In this document: positions 1 to 9,029 of the stretch, in pieces
Layout of the letters: each line of letters begins with the position of its first letter
Numbering within the stretch: position 1 is the stretch's first letter
NCBI GenBank assembly: GCA_046047235.1
Contig: JBJOII010000001.1
Span: 1 to 64,000, forward strand
Direction of reading: 5' to 3'
Length of the DNA: 64,000 nucleotides
From: JBMTVN01 sp046047235
Lineage (GTDB): Bacteria > Verrucomicrobiota > Verrucomicrobiia > Limisphaerales > JAHDYP01
The notes under the pieces: model-generated
The model's database searches: none
The model's input: only the letters and a program-made list of their open reading frames with translations
Told to the model about the DNA's origin: nothing
Made by a program: the position numbers and the translations under genes

Positions 1-154
1 CGCTCTGGTGAGCGGCGAGCTCCCCTACCGCCGCCCCGCGGCGCCTAACTGTTCCGAAACACAGAAACTCCGAATTACCGAAACACCGGACTTGCCCTCC
101 GCGCTCTCCGTACCCTCCTGCTAAACACCCAGTCATTGCACCCAACCAGACCCC

Positions 155-194
155 ATCGAAATCGAAATCGCTATCGAAATCGGGATCGAACGCG
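155..194. repeat. Hexamer tandem repeat (ATCGAA/ATCGCT type)
   Basis: Six hexamer-like units built on ATCGAA, with ATCGCT and ATCGGG variants, ending in GAACGCG. A near-identical element lies at 41587-41620, also in a non-coding repeat mosaic, so this is a dispersed intergenic family. No coding potential is evident. Confidence 0.75.
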
Positions 195-370
195 CCTACT
201 TGCCACGTTCTACGCGGCGGCGCGTGTCGCCAGAAGACCGTAGAGAGAAAACAGTGTGCACGCTCTGCGCTTCGCGCGTCAGTCCGTGATCGGTAACCCC
301 GCGTCAGCAAGGCCCCGCCGAGCCGTAGTCCCCCCTCTGCACCTCTACCCTCTCCTCTCTTCCCTCTACC

Positions 371-394
371 TGCATCGCGCCACAACGCGATGCA
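371..394. repeat. Perfect 9-bp-arm hairpin
   Basis: TGCATCGCG and its exact reverse complement CGCGATGCA are separated by six bases. It sits inside the 1-540 intergenic mosaic and has no T-run, so it reads as one of the small REP-like palindromes of this genome and not as a terminator. Confidence 0.6.
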
Positions 395-399
395 AAAGC

Positions 400-437
400 C
401 CTTCCGCCTTCGCCAAGGCTACGGCGGACAGGCAGCC
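400..437. repeat. Dispersed REP-like element (copy 1)
   Basis: Contains TTCGCCAAGGCTACGGCGGA, with TCCGCC and GGCGGA as imperfect inverted ends. A copy differing at essentially one base (TACGG versus TATGG) lies at 8748-8785. Both copies run directly into CCCTC-type heptad repeats, so the two repeat types travel as one composite block. Confidence 0.7.
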
Positions 438-531
438 CTCCGCGCTCCGCCCTCAGCGCTCAGCGCTATGCCCTCAGCGCTCCGCCAGGGACGCAAAATC
501 CCCAGCTCCTAGCTCCTAGCTCCTAGCTCCT
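433..531. repeat. Heptanucleotide arrays (CCCTCCG/CGCTCAG and AGCTCCT)
   Basis: 433-486 is made of seven-base units such as CGCTCCG, CCCTCAG, CGCTCAG and CGCTATG. After a short spacer, 504-531 contains four exact AGCTCCT units. Because the period is seven, all three frames stay open without being coding. The rest of 1-537 holds nothing I can call a gene. Confidence 0.8.
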
Positions 532-537
532 ACAGAG

Positions 538-562
538 TGTAAACATGTCGGCCTTGTTTACA
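538..562. promoter_or_regulatory. Inverted repeat TGTAAACA-N9-TGTTTACA
   Basis: An exact 8-bp inverted repeat spaced by nine bases at the left edge of the AT-richer stretch preceding the multicopper oxidase. The symmetry suggests a dimeric regulator site. It includes AAACATGT, which resembles the CAACATGTTACA elements further downstream. Confidence 0.45.
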
Positions 563-575
563 AAACCATACAACC

Positions 576-604
576 TTGTACCACAACATGTTACAAACTA
601 TCTA
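576..604 (+). promoter_or_regulatory. Candidate promoter 1 with operator-like element in spacer
   Basis: TTGTAC (576-581) and TATCTA (599-604) are separated by 17 bases. The spacer contains CAACATGTTACA at 584-595, whose core AACATGTT is palindromic. The same 12-mer recurs at 696-707 in the same promoter context. Sigma-70-like boxes are weak matches, so the call rests on the duplicated arrangement. Confidence 0.45.
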
Positions 605-687
605 CGATAGCGATCGCACGCGCTACTTTACACTTTCACTGACGCTACGGAGGCCGAATATGGGAAAAATCCTCTATCGACGAATCG

Positions 688-715
688 TTGATTACCAACA
701 TGTTACATCTATTTA
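688..715 (+). promoter_or_regulatory. Candidate promoter 2 with identical operator in spacer
   Basis: TTGATT (688-693) and TATTTA (710-715) are spaced by 16 bases. CAACATGTTACA occupies 696-707, between the boxes, as in candidate promoter 1. A site in the spacer is the classic position for repression or MerR-type control. Transcription rightwards would give a leader of about 330 bases before the oxidase start at 1049. No other gene is visible in 716-1048. Confidence 0.5.
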
Positions 716-1048
716 AACCAACTTATGCGCAAAACCAGCAACTGGCATAGACACTGCATAGCCCCTCCCGCCTAGTCTGCCAGTAAAGTCACTCTAGGCA
801 TTTTGCGACATCAATAAATCGTAGTAACCAGAGACGACGACAAAGCCAACACCTGAAGGACAACCTAGCGTGAACCGGTCCCAGCCGCGCGCCCTCGCAG
901 ACGCTCGGCCATGAATGGCGCCAGAGGAAAAGGCCCCGCCCAAAAGCGGGATACCATGCCGCTCCCTCCACCTAACACACCGCCAGCCAGATCCCGCCAC
1001 GCCCTACCCCTCCAGCACCAGGCCAAGTCACGAACAACACATCAAACA

Positions 1049-3403
1049 ATGGCAAAGAACAAATCAGTCAACACCACCCGCAGCGGACCGCTGCTCGCCG
1101 CAGCCATCGCCGCCGTAGCCATCCCAACCTGCCTCGCCCAGGAATCCGCCACCCTCCCCGGCGGATCCCTCAACCCTAACCTCGTCCCCAAATACGTCGC
1201 GCCCCTAGTCAAACCACCCGAGTTCCCGCGCGATCGTAAGTTCGAAATCAGCGACGATCGGCTCGAAGGCTACTTCAAAAACGCCACCCGCCAAGCGCGC
1301 GCCAAAGAAGGTAAAATCGAGGACGACCAGTGGAAAAAAGGAAACTACTACGAAATCGCCGTCCGACAGTTCACCCAGCAAATCCTCCCCACTCACGACC
1401 TCAACGGCCAGCCCATCCCCGAAACCACAGTCTGGAGCTACGGCCCCGAGTCGGAAACCGATCCCGATAACACCGGCCGACACGTCACCGAAGGCGGACA
1501 CTACTTCTACCCCGCCTTCACCATCGAAGCCGAATTCATGAAACCTACCCAGGTCAAATGGATCAATGGCCTCGTCGATGCCAACGGCAACCCCCTCCCC
1601 CACCTCCTCCCCGTCGATCCCACCCTCCATTGGGCCAACCCCATCGGCGAACGCGACCGACGCCCACCCGAAGACCCCAACGACCCCTATTGGTCCAATC
1701 CCCATATCCAATACACCGACGTCGGCGCACCCCGCCCCGTCCCCATGTACTACGGACCCGTCCCCACGGTCTCCCACGTCCACGGCGCCCATACCACCGA
1801 AGATAGCGACGGCTACCCCGAAGCCTGGTTCCTCCCGGCCGCAGCCTACAACGACCCCGCTATCGTCAGCCCCCAAGGCACGTTCTACGACTTCTTCAAC
1901 ACGAAGTATAACCTGCGCTGGAAACCCGGCTCCTCCACCTACACCTACCCCAATGACCAGCGCGCCACCACGCTCTGGTACCATGACCACACGCTCGGTA
2001 TGACCCGCGTCAATGTCTATGCCGGCCCCGCCGGCTTCTACATCATCAGCGGCGGCGCCGACGACCAAGCCACCGACTCCCGCACCGGCCGAAAAGCCAG
2101 ACTCCCCGGCCCCCGCGCCGAAGACCTCAACGATATCTATGGCGATGTCTATGACATCCCCCTCGTCATCCAGGACCGCTCGTTCAATGCCGACGGCTCC
2201 CTCTTCTACCCCGATAACCGCGCCTTCTTCGAAGGCCTCGAACCCCACCAGCTCGACGTCCCCGTCGCCCCCGAACCCGGTATCGACGGCCGCGTCAGCG
2301 ATGTCTCCCCAGTCTGGCAACCGGAGTTCTTCGGCAATGTCATCGTCGTCAATGGCCAAAGCTGGCCCTTCCTCGATACCGAACAACGCCGCTACCGCTT
2401 CCGCCTGCTGAATGGCGCCGATTCCCGCTTCCTCATCCTCGACTTCACCGAAATCCCCGGTGTCAAAGTCTGGCAAATCGGCGCCGATGGCGGCTTCCTC
2501 CAAAACCCAGTCGATATCACCTCCACCCAAGCCAACCGTATCCTCATGGGCCCCGCTGAACGCGCCGACGTCATCGTCGACTTCACCAACGTCCCCGCCG
2601 GAAATTACCGGCTCCTCAACGTCGGCCCAGATGAACCCTTCGGCGGCGGCCAGCCCGGCGTCGACTTCTTCGCCTCCGACCCCGAAACCACCGGTCAAGT
2701 CATGCTCTTCCGCGTCACCGGCCCCGCCAAAAAGCGCGACCGCTCCACCCCACCCGAGTTCCTCCAGCTGCCAGTCATCGAAGACCTCGCTCCCACAGGA
2801 ACCCGCATGGTCTCCCTCAACGAAATGGAATCCAATAACGTCTTCGTCGAGGAAACCATCCACCCCGTAACCGCCGAATTCCAAGTGGTCGAAAATAGTG
2901 TCTCCACCAGCGCCTTCGGCCCCACCGCCGCCATGCTCGGCACCGTCAACCCCGACGGCTCAGGCAAAGGCCTCATGTGGATGGACCCCATCACGGAAAA
3001 TCCCATGCTCGGCGATACCGAAACCTGGGAAATCTATAACTACACCATGGATGCACACCCCATCCATATCCACCTCGTCCAATTCCAAGTCGTCAACCGT
3101 GAGTCCGAAACCGGCGGCGTCCGCCAACCCGAACCCACCGAAATCGGCTGGAAAGATACGGTCATCTCCTACCCCGGAGAAATCACCCGCGTCAAAATGC
3201 GCTTCGACCTCGAGGGCCTCTACGTCTGGCATTGCCATATCCTCGAACACGAAGATAACGAAATGATGCGACCCTACTACGTCGGCCCCATCAACCTCAC
3301 CCTCCCCGTCGCCTCCCCCAAAGAAGCCGAGGAAGAACACGAATTCCGGATCTTCTCCGGACACGAACGCCGCGGATGGCGACGCCTCCGCGCTACACCC
3401 TAA
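1049..3403 (+). CDS. Secreted multicopper oxidase (CotA/bilirubin-oxidase-like)
   Basis: Three-domain laccase-type oxidase of 784 residues that would oxidise phenolics or metal ions and reduce oxygen to water outside the cytoplasm. All copper-ligand motifs are present: H243-V-H245-G, Y-H312-D-H314, H670-P-x-H673-x-H675, and H728-C729-H730 with H734 and M739 as the axial ligand of the type 1 copper. An open frame exists from 911, but the first 46 codons are Pro/Arg-rich and unlike a protein start. The ATG at 1049 begins MAKNKS, followed by a hydrophobic stretch ending CLAQ, a convincing signal peptide. It is longer than typical CotA (about 510 residues) because of an extended N-terminal part. 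A terminator follows. Substrate cannot be deduced. Confidence 0.93.
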   Translation: MAKNKSVNTTRSGPLLAAAIAAVAIPTCLAQESATLPGGSLNPNLVPKYVAPLVKPPEFPRDRKFEISDDRLEGYFKNATRQARAKEGKIEDDQWKKGNYYEIAVRQFTQQILPTHDLNGQPIPETTVWSYGPESETDPDNTGRHVTEGGHYFYPAFTIEAEFMKPTQVKWINGLVDANGNPLPHLLPVDPTLHWANPIGERDRRPPEDPNDPYWSNPHIQYTDVGAPRPVPMYYGPVPTVSHVHGAHTTEDSDGYPEAWFLPAAAYNDPAIVSPQGTFYDFFNTKYNLRWKPGSSTYTYPNDQRATTLWYHDHTLGMTRVNVYAGPAGFYIISGGADDQATDSRTGRKARLPGPRAEDLNDIYGDVYDIPLVIQDRSFNADGSLFYPDNRAFFEGLEPHQLDVPVAPEPGIDGRVSDVSPVWQPEFFGNVIVVNGQSWPFLDTEQRRYRFRLLNGADSRFLILDFTEIPGVKVWQIGADGGFLQNPVDITSTQANRILMGPAERADVIVDFTNVPAGNYRLLNVGPDEPFGGGQPGVDFFASDPETTGQVMLFRVTGPAKKRDRSTPPEFLQLPVIEDLAPTGTRMVSLNEMESNNVFVEETIHPVTAEFQVVENSVSTSAFGPTAAMLGTVNPDGSGKGLMWMDPITENPMLGDTETWEIYNYTMDAHPIHIHLVQFQVVNRESETGGVRQPEPTEIGWKDTVISYPGEITRVKMRFDLEGLYVWHCHILEHEDNEMMRPYYVGPINLTLPVASPKEAEEEHEFRIFSGHERRGWRRLRATP

Positions 3404-3454
3404 CCCGTCAATCCGACGGACCACATAAACACACGCTGGCCTCGCAGCAAGCAC

Positions 3455-3483
3455 ACGCCCCGGGAAGTCATTCCCGGGGCGTT
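3455..3483 (+). terminator. Hairpin terminator after multicopper oxidase
   Basis: A perfect 12-bp stem (ACGCCCCGGGAA with its complement) and a four-base loop begin about 50 bases after the oxidase stop. It is followed by only a weak T-containing tail (GTTCTCG), so termination is likely but not classical. Confidence 0.7.
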
Positions 3484-3603
3484 CTCGCATTCGCACCCCA
3501 CCCAACGCCGCGCCCGTCCCCTAGCTCCACGTCCAATACCTCACCGCCCGCTCACCAGAGCGGCCCATCCAAACCGGCCTGACGTACCGACGCACCGGAG
3601 TTG

Positions 3604-3666
3604 CCCTCCGCCCTCCGCCCTCCGCCCTCCGCCCTCCGCCCTCCGCCCTATGCGCTCAGCCCTATG
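3604..3666. repeat. Nine-unit heptad array (CCCTCCG)
   Basis: Six exact CCCTCCG units are followed by CCCTATG, CGCTCAG and CCCTATG. The remainder of the 3484-3930 interval is non-coding as far as I can see. From about 3885 it passes into CCGCTTG/CGCTTGG heptads that continue into the next gene. Confidence 0.85.
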
Positions 3667-3930
3667 CGCCTGGATTCGGCCCCAAAAAGAGCCAAATCCA
3701 GATAAGTATTGCTACGTCAAACGTCTTACCCCACAATCTCCATAACTTTCCCTCATTACCGCCGGTCATCCCGCGGTCACCCCCCCTCTCCGCCCAACCA
3801 GCACCATGACCCCATACCCCATTACCTCCCCCTCCCTCGCGCACAGCGCCTGTCCCCAGGCTCCCGTGCCCCGCACGCCACACCGCTCTCAGCGCTTGCC
3901 GCTTGCCGCTTGGCCCTTCCCGCTTGCCGC

Positions 3931-6900
3931 TTGGCGCTTGCCGCTTCCCGCTTCGCGCTCTGCGCCCTGCTCCTCTCTCCCCTCATCCTCACCGCGTCAG
4001 CCGCCCCGGCCACCATGCTGATCCCCGCCAACGGCCCCTGGAAATACCTCGACGCCGGCAACATCGCCCCCACCTCCACCACCACCCCCATCGACAACAC
4101 CGACTGGCGCCACCCGGACTTCACCTCCCTCTGGCCCTCCGGCAACGCCGAACTCGGCTATGGCGACGGTGGCGAAACCACCACGGTCCACTACGTCACC
4201 GACGGCAGCGGCAATAAAAACATCACCACCTACTTCCGACACACGTTCACGGTCGCCGACCCCACCCTCTACGAAACGCTCAACCTCTCTCTCCTCTACG
4301 ACGACGGCGCAGTCATCTACCTCAATGGCACCGAGATCTATCGCATCGGCATGCCCTCAGGGGACATCACCCCCACTACCTTCGCCAATGTCACCATCGG
4401 CGACGCCGCCGAAACCACCTGGACCGGCCCCATCTCGCTCCCCAACACGCTCATCGCCGGCAATAACGTCCTCGCCGTCGAAATCCACCAAGTCAGCCCC
4501 ACCAGCTCAGACATCTCCTTCAATCTCGAACTCCTCGGCATCGAACCCGTCATCCCACCCAACGGCTCGGTCACTCTCCTCACCCCCGCCGATAACATCG
4601 CCATCTCAACCCCCAACCCGACGTTCTCCGCCAACCTCACGGACGACGACGGCCTGGTCTCCGCCACACTGGAACTCACCGATTACACGGAACTCACACT
4701 GGAAGGCACTACGGACATCGATGACGCCCAAATCACCGATGGCATCACCGCCAACACCGGATCCGCTCTCTCGATCAATGTCGATGCCGAAACGCCCGAA
4801 CTCAAGGAAGCCCGTGCCCTGATCCGTATCAATGGCCTCAGTGCAATCCCTCAAAACGCCACCATCCTCTCCGCCACGCTCGAACTCGCAGTCAACGACG
4901 CCGGCAGCGCCATGACCGCCGCACTGGTCACCACCCCCTGGTCGGAAGACACGGTCAGCTGGTCCTCCGCCCCCGCCTACGACAGCAACAACACACTCCC
5001 CGCCAACGGTACCACCATCGGAATCAATACCATCGATATCACCCCCTGGGTCCAAAACTGGGTCACCGCCCCCGGCTATAACTACGGCCTCATCCTCCTC
5101 CCCACCGGCACCGACGGCGTCGACTTCCCCTCCAGTGAAACAACCTCCGGCCCCACGCTCCATGTCCAATACGTCACCAGCGCAATCACCCAAACCATCG
5201 ACCTCACCGACGGCGGCAACACCACCCATCCCACCTCCACTACGGTGTCGTTCGATAATCTCACGCTCACCGACGGCTCCATCTACTCCTGGACCATCTA
5301 TGCCACCGACACTCTCGGCAACACCACCTACCCCGCCACCCCACGCACGCTCACCTACGATACGCAATACCCCCACATCCCCACGCTCACTGAACCCGCC
5401 GACGCCACCACAGACACCTCGCTCACACCCACGCTCACCGCCGAGGTCGCCGATCCCTCCACCTCCGATACGCTCACGGTCACGTTCTACGGCCGCCCCA
5501 CCATTGGCTCATCCCAACCCCCATTCTCCATCATCGCCCTCCCCGATAGCCAAAAATATGTCGCCAGCAGCGACCCCGCGATCAATAAACTCTGGACCGA
5601 CCAAACCACCTGGATCTCCCAAAACGCCTCCTCCCTCAATATCCAGTTCGTCACCCACGAAGGCGATATCGTCGATGACGTCAACAACACCACACATTGG
5701 TCCCGCGCTGAGGCCGGTATCGCCACTCTCGACGCCGCAGGCATCCCCTACGGCATCGCCCCCGGTAACCATGATGTCTCCGGCGGAACATACGACGACG
5801 CCTCAGTCTTCAATTCCCACTTCCCTTACTCGGGTTACACCAGCCGCCCGTGGTATCTCGACAACTACCCCTCCACCGGCAACGAACACTCCGCCCAAAT
5901 CTTCTCGGTCGGCCCCTACAACTTCCTCGCTGTCCACCTCAAGATCTGGCCCAAATCCGATGCCATCAACTGGGCCCGCGACCTCTTCAATGCCTACCCC
6001 AACCATATCGGCCTCCTCACCACCCACGGCTACCTCGGCCTCAGCGCCGAACGCAATGTCCACGTCGTCGGCGATACCACCTACATCTGGTCCGACCTCA
6101 TCACCCAAACCCCCAACGTCCAACTGGTCTTCTGCGGCCACGTCCACGGTGAAGCCCGACGCACCGATTTCACCAGTAACCGCGCCGTCCACCAAATGCT
6201 CGCCGATTACCAAACGCTCCCCGACGGCGGCCACGGCTACCTCCGTATCCTCCAGTTCATCCCCAATGAAAACCGCATCCAAGTCTACACCTACTCGCCC
6301 ACTCACCTCGAGTATCAGCACGATGCCGATAGCGAGTTCTCGCTCCCCATCCCGCTCCACCCCTACACGACGATCGGAACATCCACGGTAGCCACCAGCG
6401 CCAACACCCCCGTCACCGTCTCCGTCACCTGGCCCAACCTCACCATCGGCACCCAATACGAATGGTTCGTCGCCGTCACCGACTCCACCGACCGTCAAAC
6501 CCTCAGCCCCACCTACACGTTCACCACCACCGCCAACGACCTTACCCCACCCATCCTGTCCAGTATCCAGATCATCCCCACGGATACCTCGGCCACAATC
6601 ATCTGGACCACCGACGAACCCGCCAGCTCCTCAGTGACCTGCAACTCCACCACGGTCAGTGACCCCACGCTCACGACCTCACACTCGATCACGCTCACGG
6701 ACCTCACTCACAATACAACGTACGGGATCACGATCACCTCAGCCGATGCCAACCTCAACTCGGCCTCGCTCCCGGATACGTTCACCACGCTCGCGCTAAA
6801 CAGCCCCCCAACGGCAACCGACTTCTCGATCACCACCGATGAAGACACCACCGCCACGATCCAGCTCCTCGGCACAGACATCGACCCCAACCCCCTGACC

Positions 6901-8709
6901 TACGACATCGTAACACCGCCCTCTCTCGGAACGCTCAGCAACCTGAACCCCAACTCCGGCTCTCTCACCTACACTCCCAACCTCAACGCCAACGGCGATG
7001 ACTTCTTCACCTACTCGGTCTCGGATGGCCTCGCCACCACCACCGCCACGGTCTCCCTCACAATCACCGCCGTGAACGATGCCCCCACCACCCCAACTGA
7101 CCTCACACCCACACCTGGCCTCGGCACCATCACGCTCAATTGGTCCGCCTCCACCGACCCCGACCCCGACCCCATCACATACTACGTCTACCGCACCACC
7201 CCACCCAACCCCTACCCCGATTACCCGGTCGGCATCGTCACCTCCCCCACGTTCACCGATACCCCGCCCACCACGGACACCCACACCTATATCGTCCGCG
7301 CCATCGACCCCGAAAACGCCTACGCCGATAGCATCGAAGTCTCCGCCACACCCACCCCCTCCAACCCCAACGCCTACGTCACCGCCAACCCCACCATCAC
7401 CACAGGCGTCCTCACTGGTGACTACACCGCACTCGCCGCCCTCGATGGCACCACCCAAATCCTCACGGAGGGGGTCACCGGCAACACCCGCTCGCTCCTC
7501 GCAGAATACACTCTCCAAACTCCCGCCGACCCCACCACACTCACCTCCGCCGAACTGGTGCTCGCCGCATCCCCCACCTCCTCTTGGGACGACAACTACT
7601 CAATCCAACTCTGGACCGGATCCGACTGGTCCACCGCCACCGCCCACGACGACGTCCTCACCATCCTCCAAGCCAACAACGGCCAGCTCCACATCCGCAT
7701 CACGGATACCGCCGCCATCAAAAGGGAAAACGCCGACTCCCTCGCCATCGACGTGCTCTACGTCGCCTGCACCGTCCCCGCCAGCCCTGACGCCAACCAA
7801 CCACCTGTCATTGCTACTTTCAGCGCCACCCCCTCCGGAAACACGATCACGCTCAGCGCCACCGCCTCCGACCCCGACAGCAATGACTCCGTCTCCACGG
7901 TCATCTTCCAAATCGTCGACAGCCTCGGATCAGTCCAATCCGCCCAATACGTCGGTTCCGATGACACCCTCATGACAACATTCACCGCACTCGCAGACGG
8001 CATCTACTCCTGCGTCGCCCTTGCGGTCGATACCACCGGCGCCGCCACCGCCTCCACCCCTCTCACAGTCACCATCGGCGACGTCCCCAATACCCCGCCC
8101 GCCATCACCCTCACCAGCCCCACCGATAACTCCACCCATACGGTCAACTCCCCCGTCCCCCTCACCGCCACCGCCTCCGACCCCGATGGCTCCGTCACTT
8201 CAGTAGAGTTCTTCGCCAACGGTGGATCAGTCGGACCTGTCGAATCCGACGGATCATCCACCTTCACCACCACCTGGACCCCCTCCACCGACGGCACTTA
8301 CTCCATCACCGCCACCGCCACCGATAACCTCGGCGCCACCACAACTACGCCCCTCATCGCAGTGACCATCGAAGCCGCACCACCTCCGCCCACCACACCC
8401 ACAGTCGCCTTCTCCAACCCGCACCCCATCGAAAAAGGAAAAAACACCTCAGCAGAAATAACCGTCCAGGTCCTTAATGCCAACACCACCCCCGCCGCCT
8501 CAGCCACAGTCAACGCCACCTGTTACATCAACGGCACTACACTCCTCACCGCCAGCTCCGGCATCACCGATACCTCCGGCATCCTCACCCTCACCTCAAC
8601 CCCCGTCAAAACTTCCGACGTCTCCACCTTCACGCTCACCATCGACTCCATCACCATCGACTCCACCACGTTCAACATCAACCTCACCTCCGATCCCATC
8701 GCACCCTAA
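3931..8709 (+). CDS. Large secreted metallophosphoesterase with DNRLRE, Ig and FN3 domains
   Basis: Secreted multidomain protein (1592 residues from this start). Order: a beta-sandwich region; a DNRLRE/CBM96-like domain (about 4690-5190); a calcineurin-like phosphoesterase core at about 5530-6300 with LPDSQ, HEGDIVDD, PGNHDV and CGHVH metal-binding motifs; FN3; a cadherin-like 'tandem' domain (DEDTTA to TAVNDAP); FN3; and three or more Ig-like domains to the end. No sortase motif or C-terminal sorting helix is seen. The only upstream in-frame ATG (3709) would add a Pro/Ser-rich leader translated from repeats. A TTG at 3931 gives MALAASRFALCALLLSPL, an excellent signal peptide, but no clear ribosome site is visible, so the start is uncertain. 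The signal sequence itself is encoded by heptad repeats. Confidence 0.85.
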   Translation: MALAASRFALCALLLSPLILTASAAPATMLIPANGPWKYLDAGNIAPTSTTTPIDNTDWRHPDFTSLWPSGNAELGYGDGGETTTVHYVTDGSGNKNITTYFRHTFTVADPTLYETLNLSLLYDDGAVIYLNGTEIYRIGMPSGDITPTTFANVTIGDAAETTWTGPISLPNTLIAGNNVLAVEIHQVSPTSSDISFNLELLGIEPVIPPNGSVTLLTPADNIAISTPNPTFSANLTDDDGLVSATLELTDYTELTLEGTTDIDDAQITDGITANTGSALSINVDAETPELKEARALIRINGLSAIPQNATILSATLELAVNDAGSAMTAALVTTPWSEDTVSWSSAPAYDSNNTLPANGTTIGINTIDITPWVQNWVTAPGYNYGLILLPTGTDGVDFPSSETTSGPTLHVQYVTSAITQTIDLTDGGNTTHPTSTTVSFDNLTLTDGSIYSWTIYATDTLGNTTYPATPRTLTYDTQYPHIPTLTEPADATTDTSLTPTLTAEVADPSTSDTLTVTFYGRPTIGSSQPPFSIIALPDSQKYVASSDPAINKLWTDQTTWISQNASSLNIQFVTHEGDIVDDVNNTTHWSRAEAGIATLDAAGIPYGIAPGNHDVSGGTYDDASVFNSHFPYSGYTSRPWYLDNYPSTGNEHSAQIFSVGPYNFLAVHLKIWPKSDAINWARDLFNAYPNHIGLLTTHGYLGLSAERNVHVVGDTTYIWSDLITQTPNVQLVFCGHVHGEARRTDFTSNRAVHQMLADYQTLPDGGHGYLRILQFIPNENRIQVYTYSPTHLEYQHDADSEFSLPIPLHPYTTIGTSTVATSANTPVTVSVTWPNLTIGTQYEWFVAVTDSTDRQTLSPTYTFTTTANDLTPPILSSIQIIPTDTSATIIWTTDEPASSSVTCNSTTVSDPTLTTSHSITLTDLTHNTTYGITITSADANLNSASLPDTFTTLALNSPPTATDFSITTDEDTTATIQLLGTDIDPNPLTYDIVTPPSLGTLSNLNPNSGSLTYTPNLNANGDDFFTYSVSDGLATTTATVSLTITAVNDAPTTPTDLTPTPGLGTITLNWSASTDPDPDPITYYVYRTTPPNPYPDYPVGIVTSPTFTDTPPTTDTHTYIVRAIDPENAYADSIEVSATPTPSNPNAYVTANPTITTGVLTGDYTALAALDGTTQILTEGVTGNTRSLLAEYTLQTPADPTTLTSAELVLAASPTSSWDDNYSIQLWTGSDWSTATAHDDVLTILQANNGQLHIRITDTAAIKRENADSLAIDVLYVACTVPASPDANQPPVIATFSATPSGNTITLSATASDPDSNDSVSTVIFQIVDSLGSVQSAQYVGSDDTLMTTFTALADGIYSCVALAVDTTGAATASTPLTVTIGDVPNTPPAITLTSPTDNSTHTVNSPVPLTATASDPDGSVTSVEFFANGGSVGPVESDGSSTFTTTWTPSTDGTYSITATATDNLGATTTTPLIAVTIEAAPPPPTTPTVAFSNPHPIEKGKNTSAEITVQVLNANTTPAASATVNATCYINGTTLLTASSGITDTSGILTLTSTPVKTSDVSTFTLTIDSITIDSTTFNINLTSDPIAP

Positions 8710-9029
8710 CAGTGCGCAACAGCCACCCTCCGCGCTCAGCCCTCAGCCCTTCCGCCTTCGCCAAGGCTATGGCGGACAGGCAGCCCTCAGCCCTCAGCTC
8801 TATGCGCTCAGCGCTTCGCGCCCGGAGTTTGTGTGCTTCTGTAGTTCGGAACAATCAGCGCCGCGCAGCGGCGCCACAGTCAGTCCCGACCACCGGGAGG
8901 GACCTTGGTCAGGGGCTGCCGCAGGCAGCAACCACAGTCAGGGCGAGCCCGTCGAGCCCCACAGTCCGTAGTCGCCCCGAGCCTGTCGAAGGGCCGAATC
9001 GCCGGGAGGCGATCACTGAACTCGCCCCC
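8710..9029. repeat. Intergenic mosaic of heptads, REP element and short hairpins
   Basis: After heptad units comes the second copy of the REP-like element (8748-8785, with TTCGCCAAGGCTATGGCGGA), more CCCTCAG heptads, then a string of short inverted repeats. These include GCGCCGCGCAGCGGCGC, CTGCCGCAGGCAG, GGGCGAGCCCGTCGAGCCC and CGCCCCCTCAGGGCG, several introduced by AGTC or TAGTC. No gene is supported here. Confidence 0.75.

Noticed and set aside
433..486. CRISPR-like repeats
   Set aside because: Seven-base contiguous units without spacers; a microsatellite-type array.
1205..2884. 559-codon open frame on the minus strand opposite the multicopper oxidase
   Set aside because: Gly/Val/Asp-rich low-complexity translation with no domain; it arises from the C-rich third positions of the real plus-strand gene.
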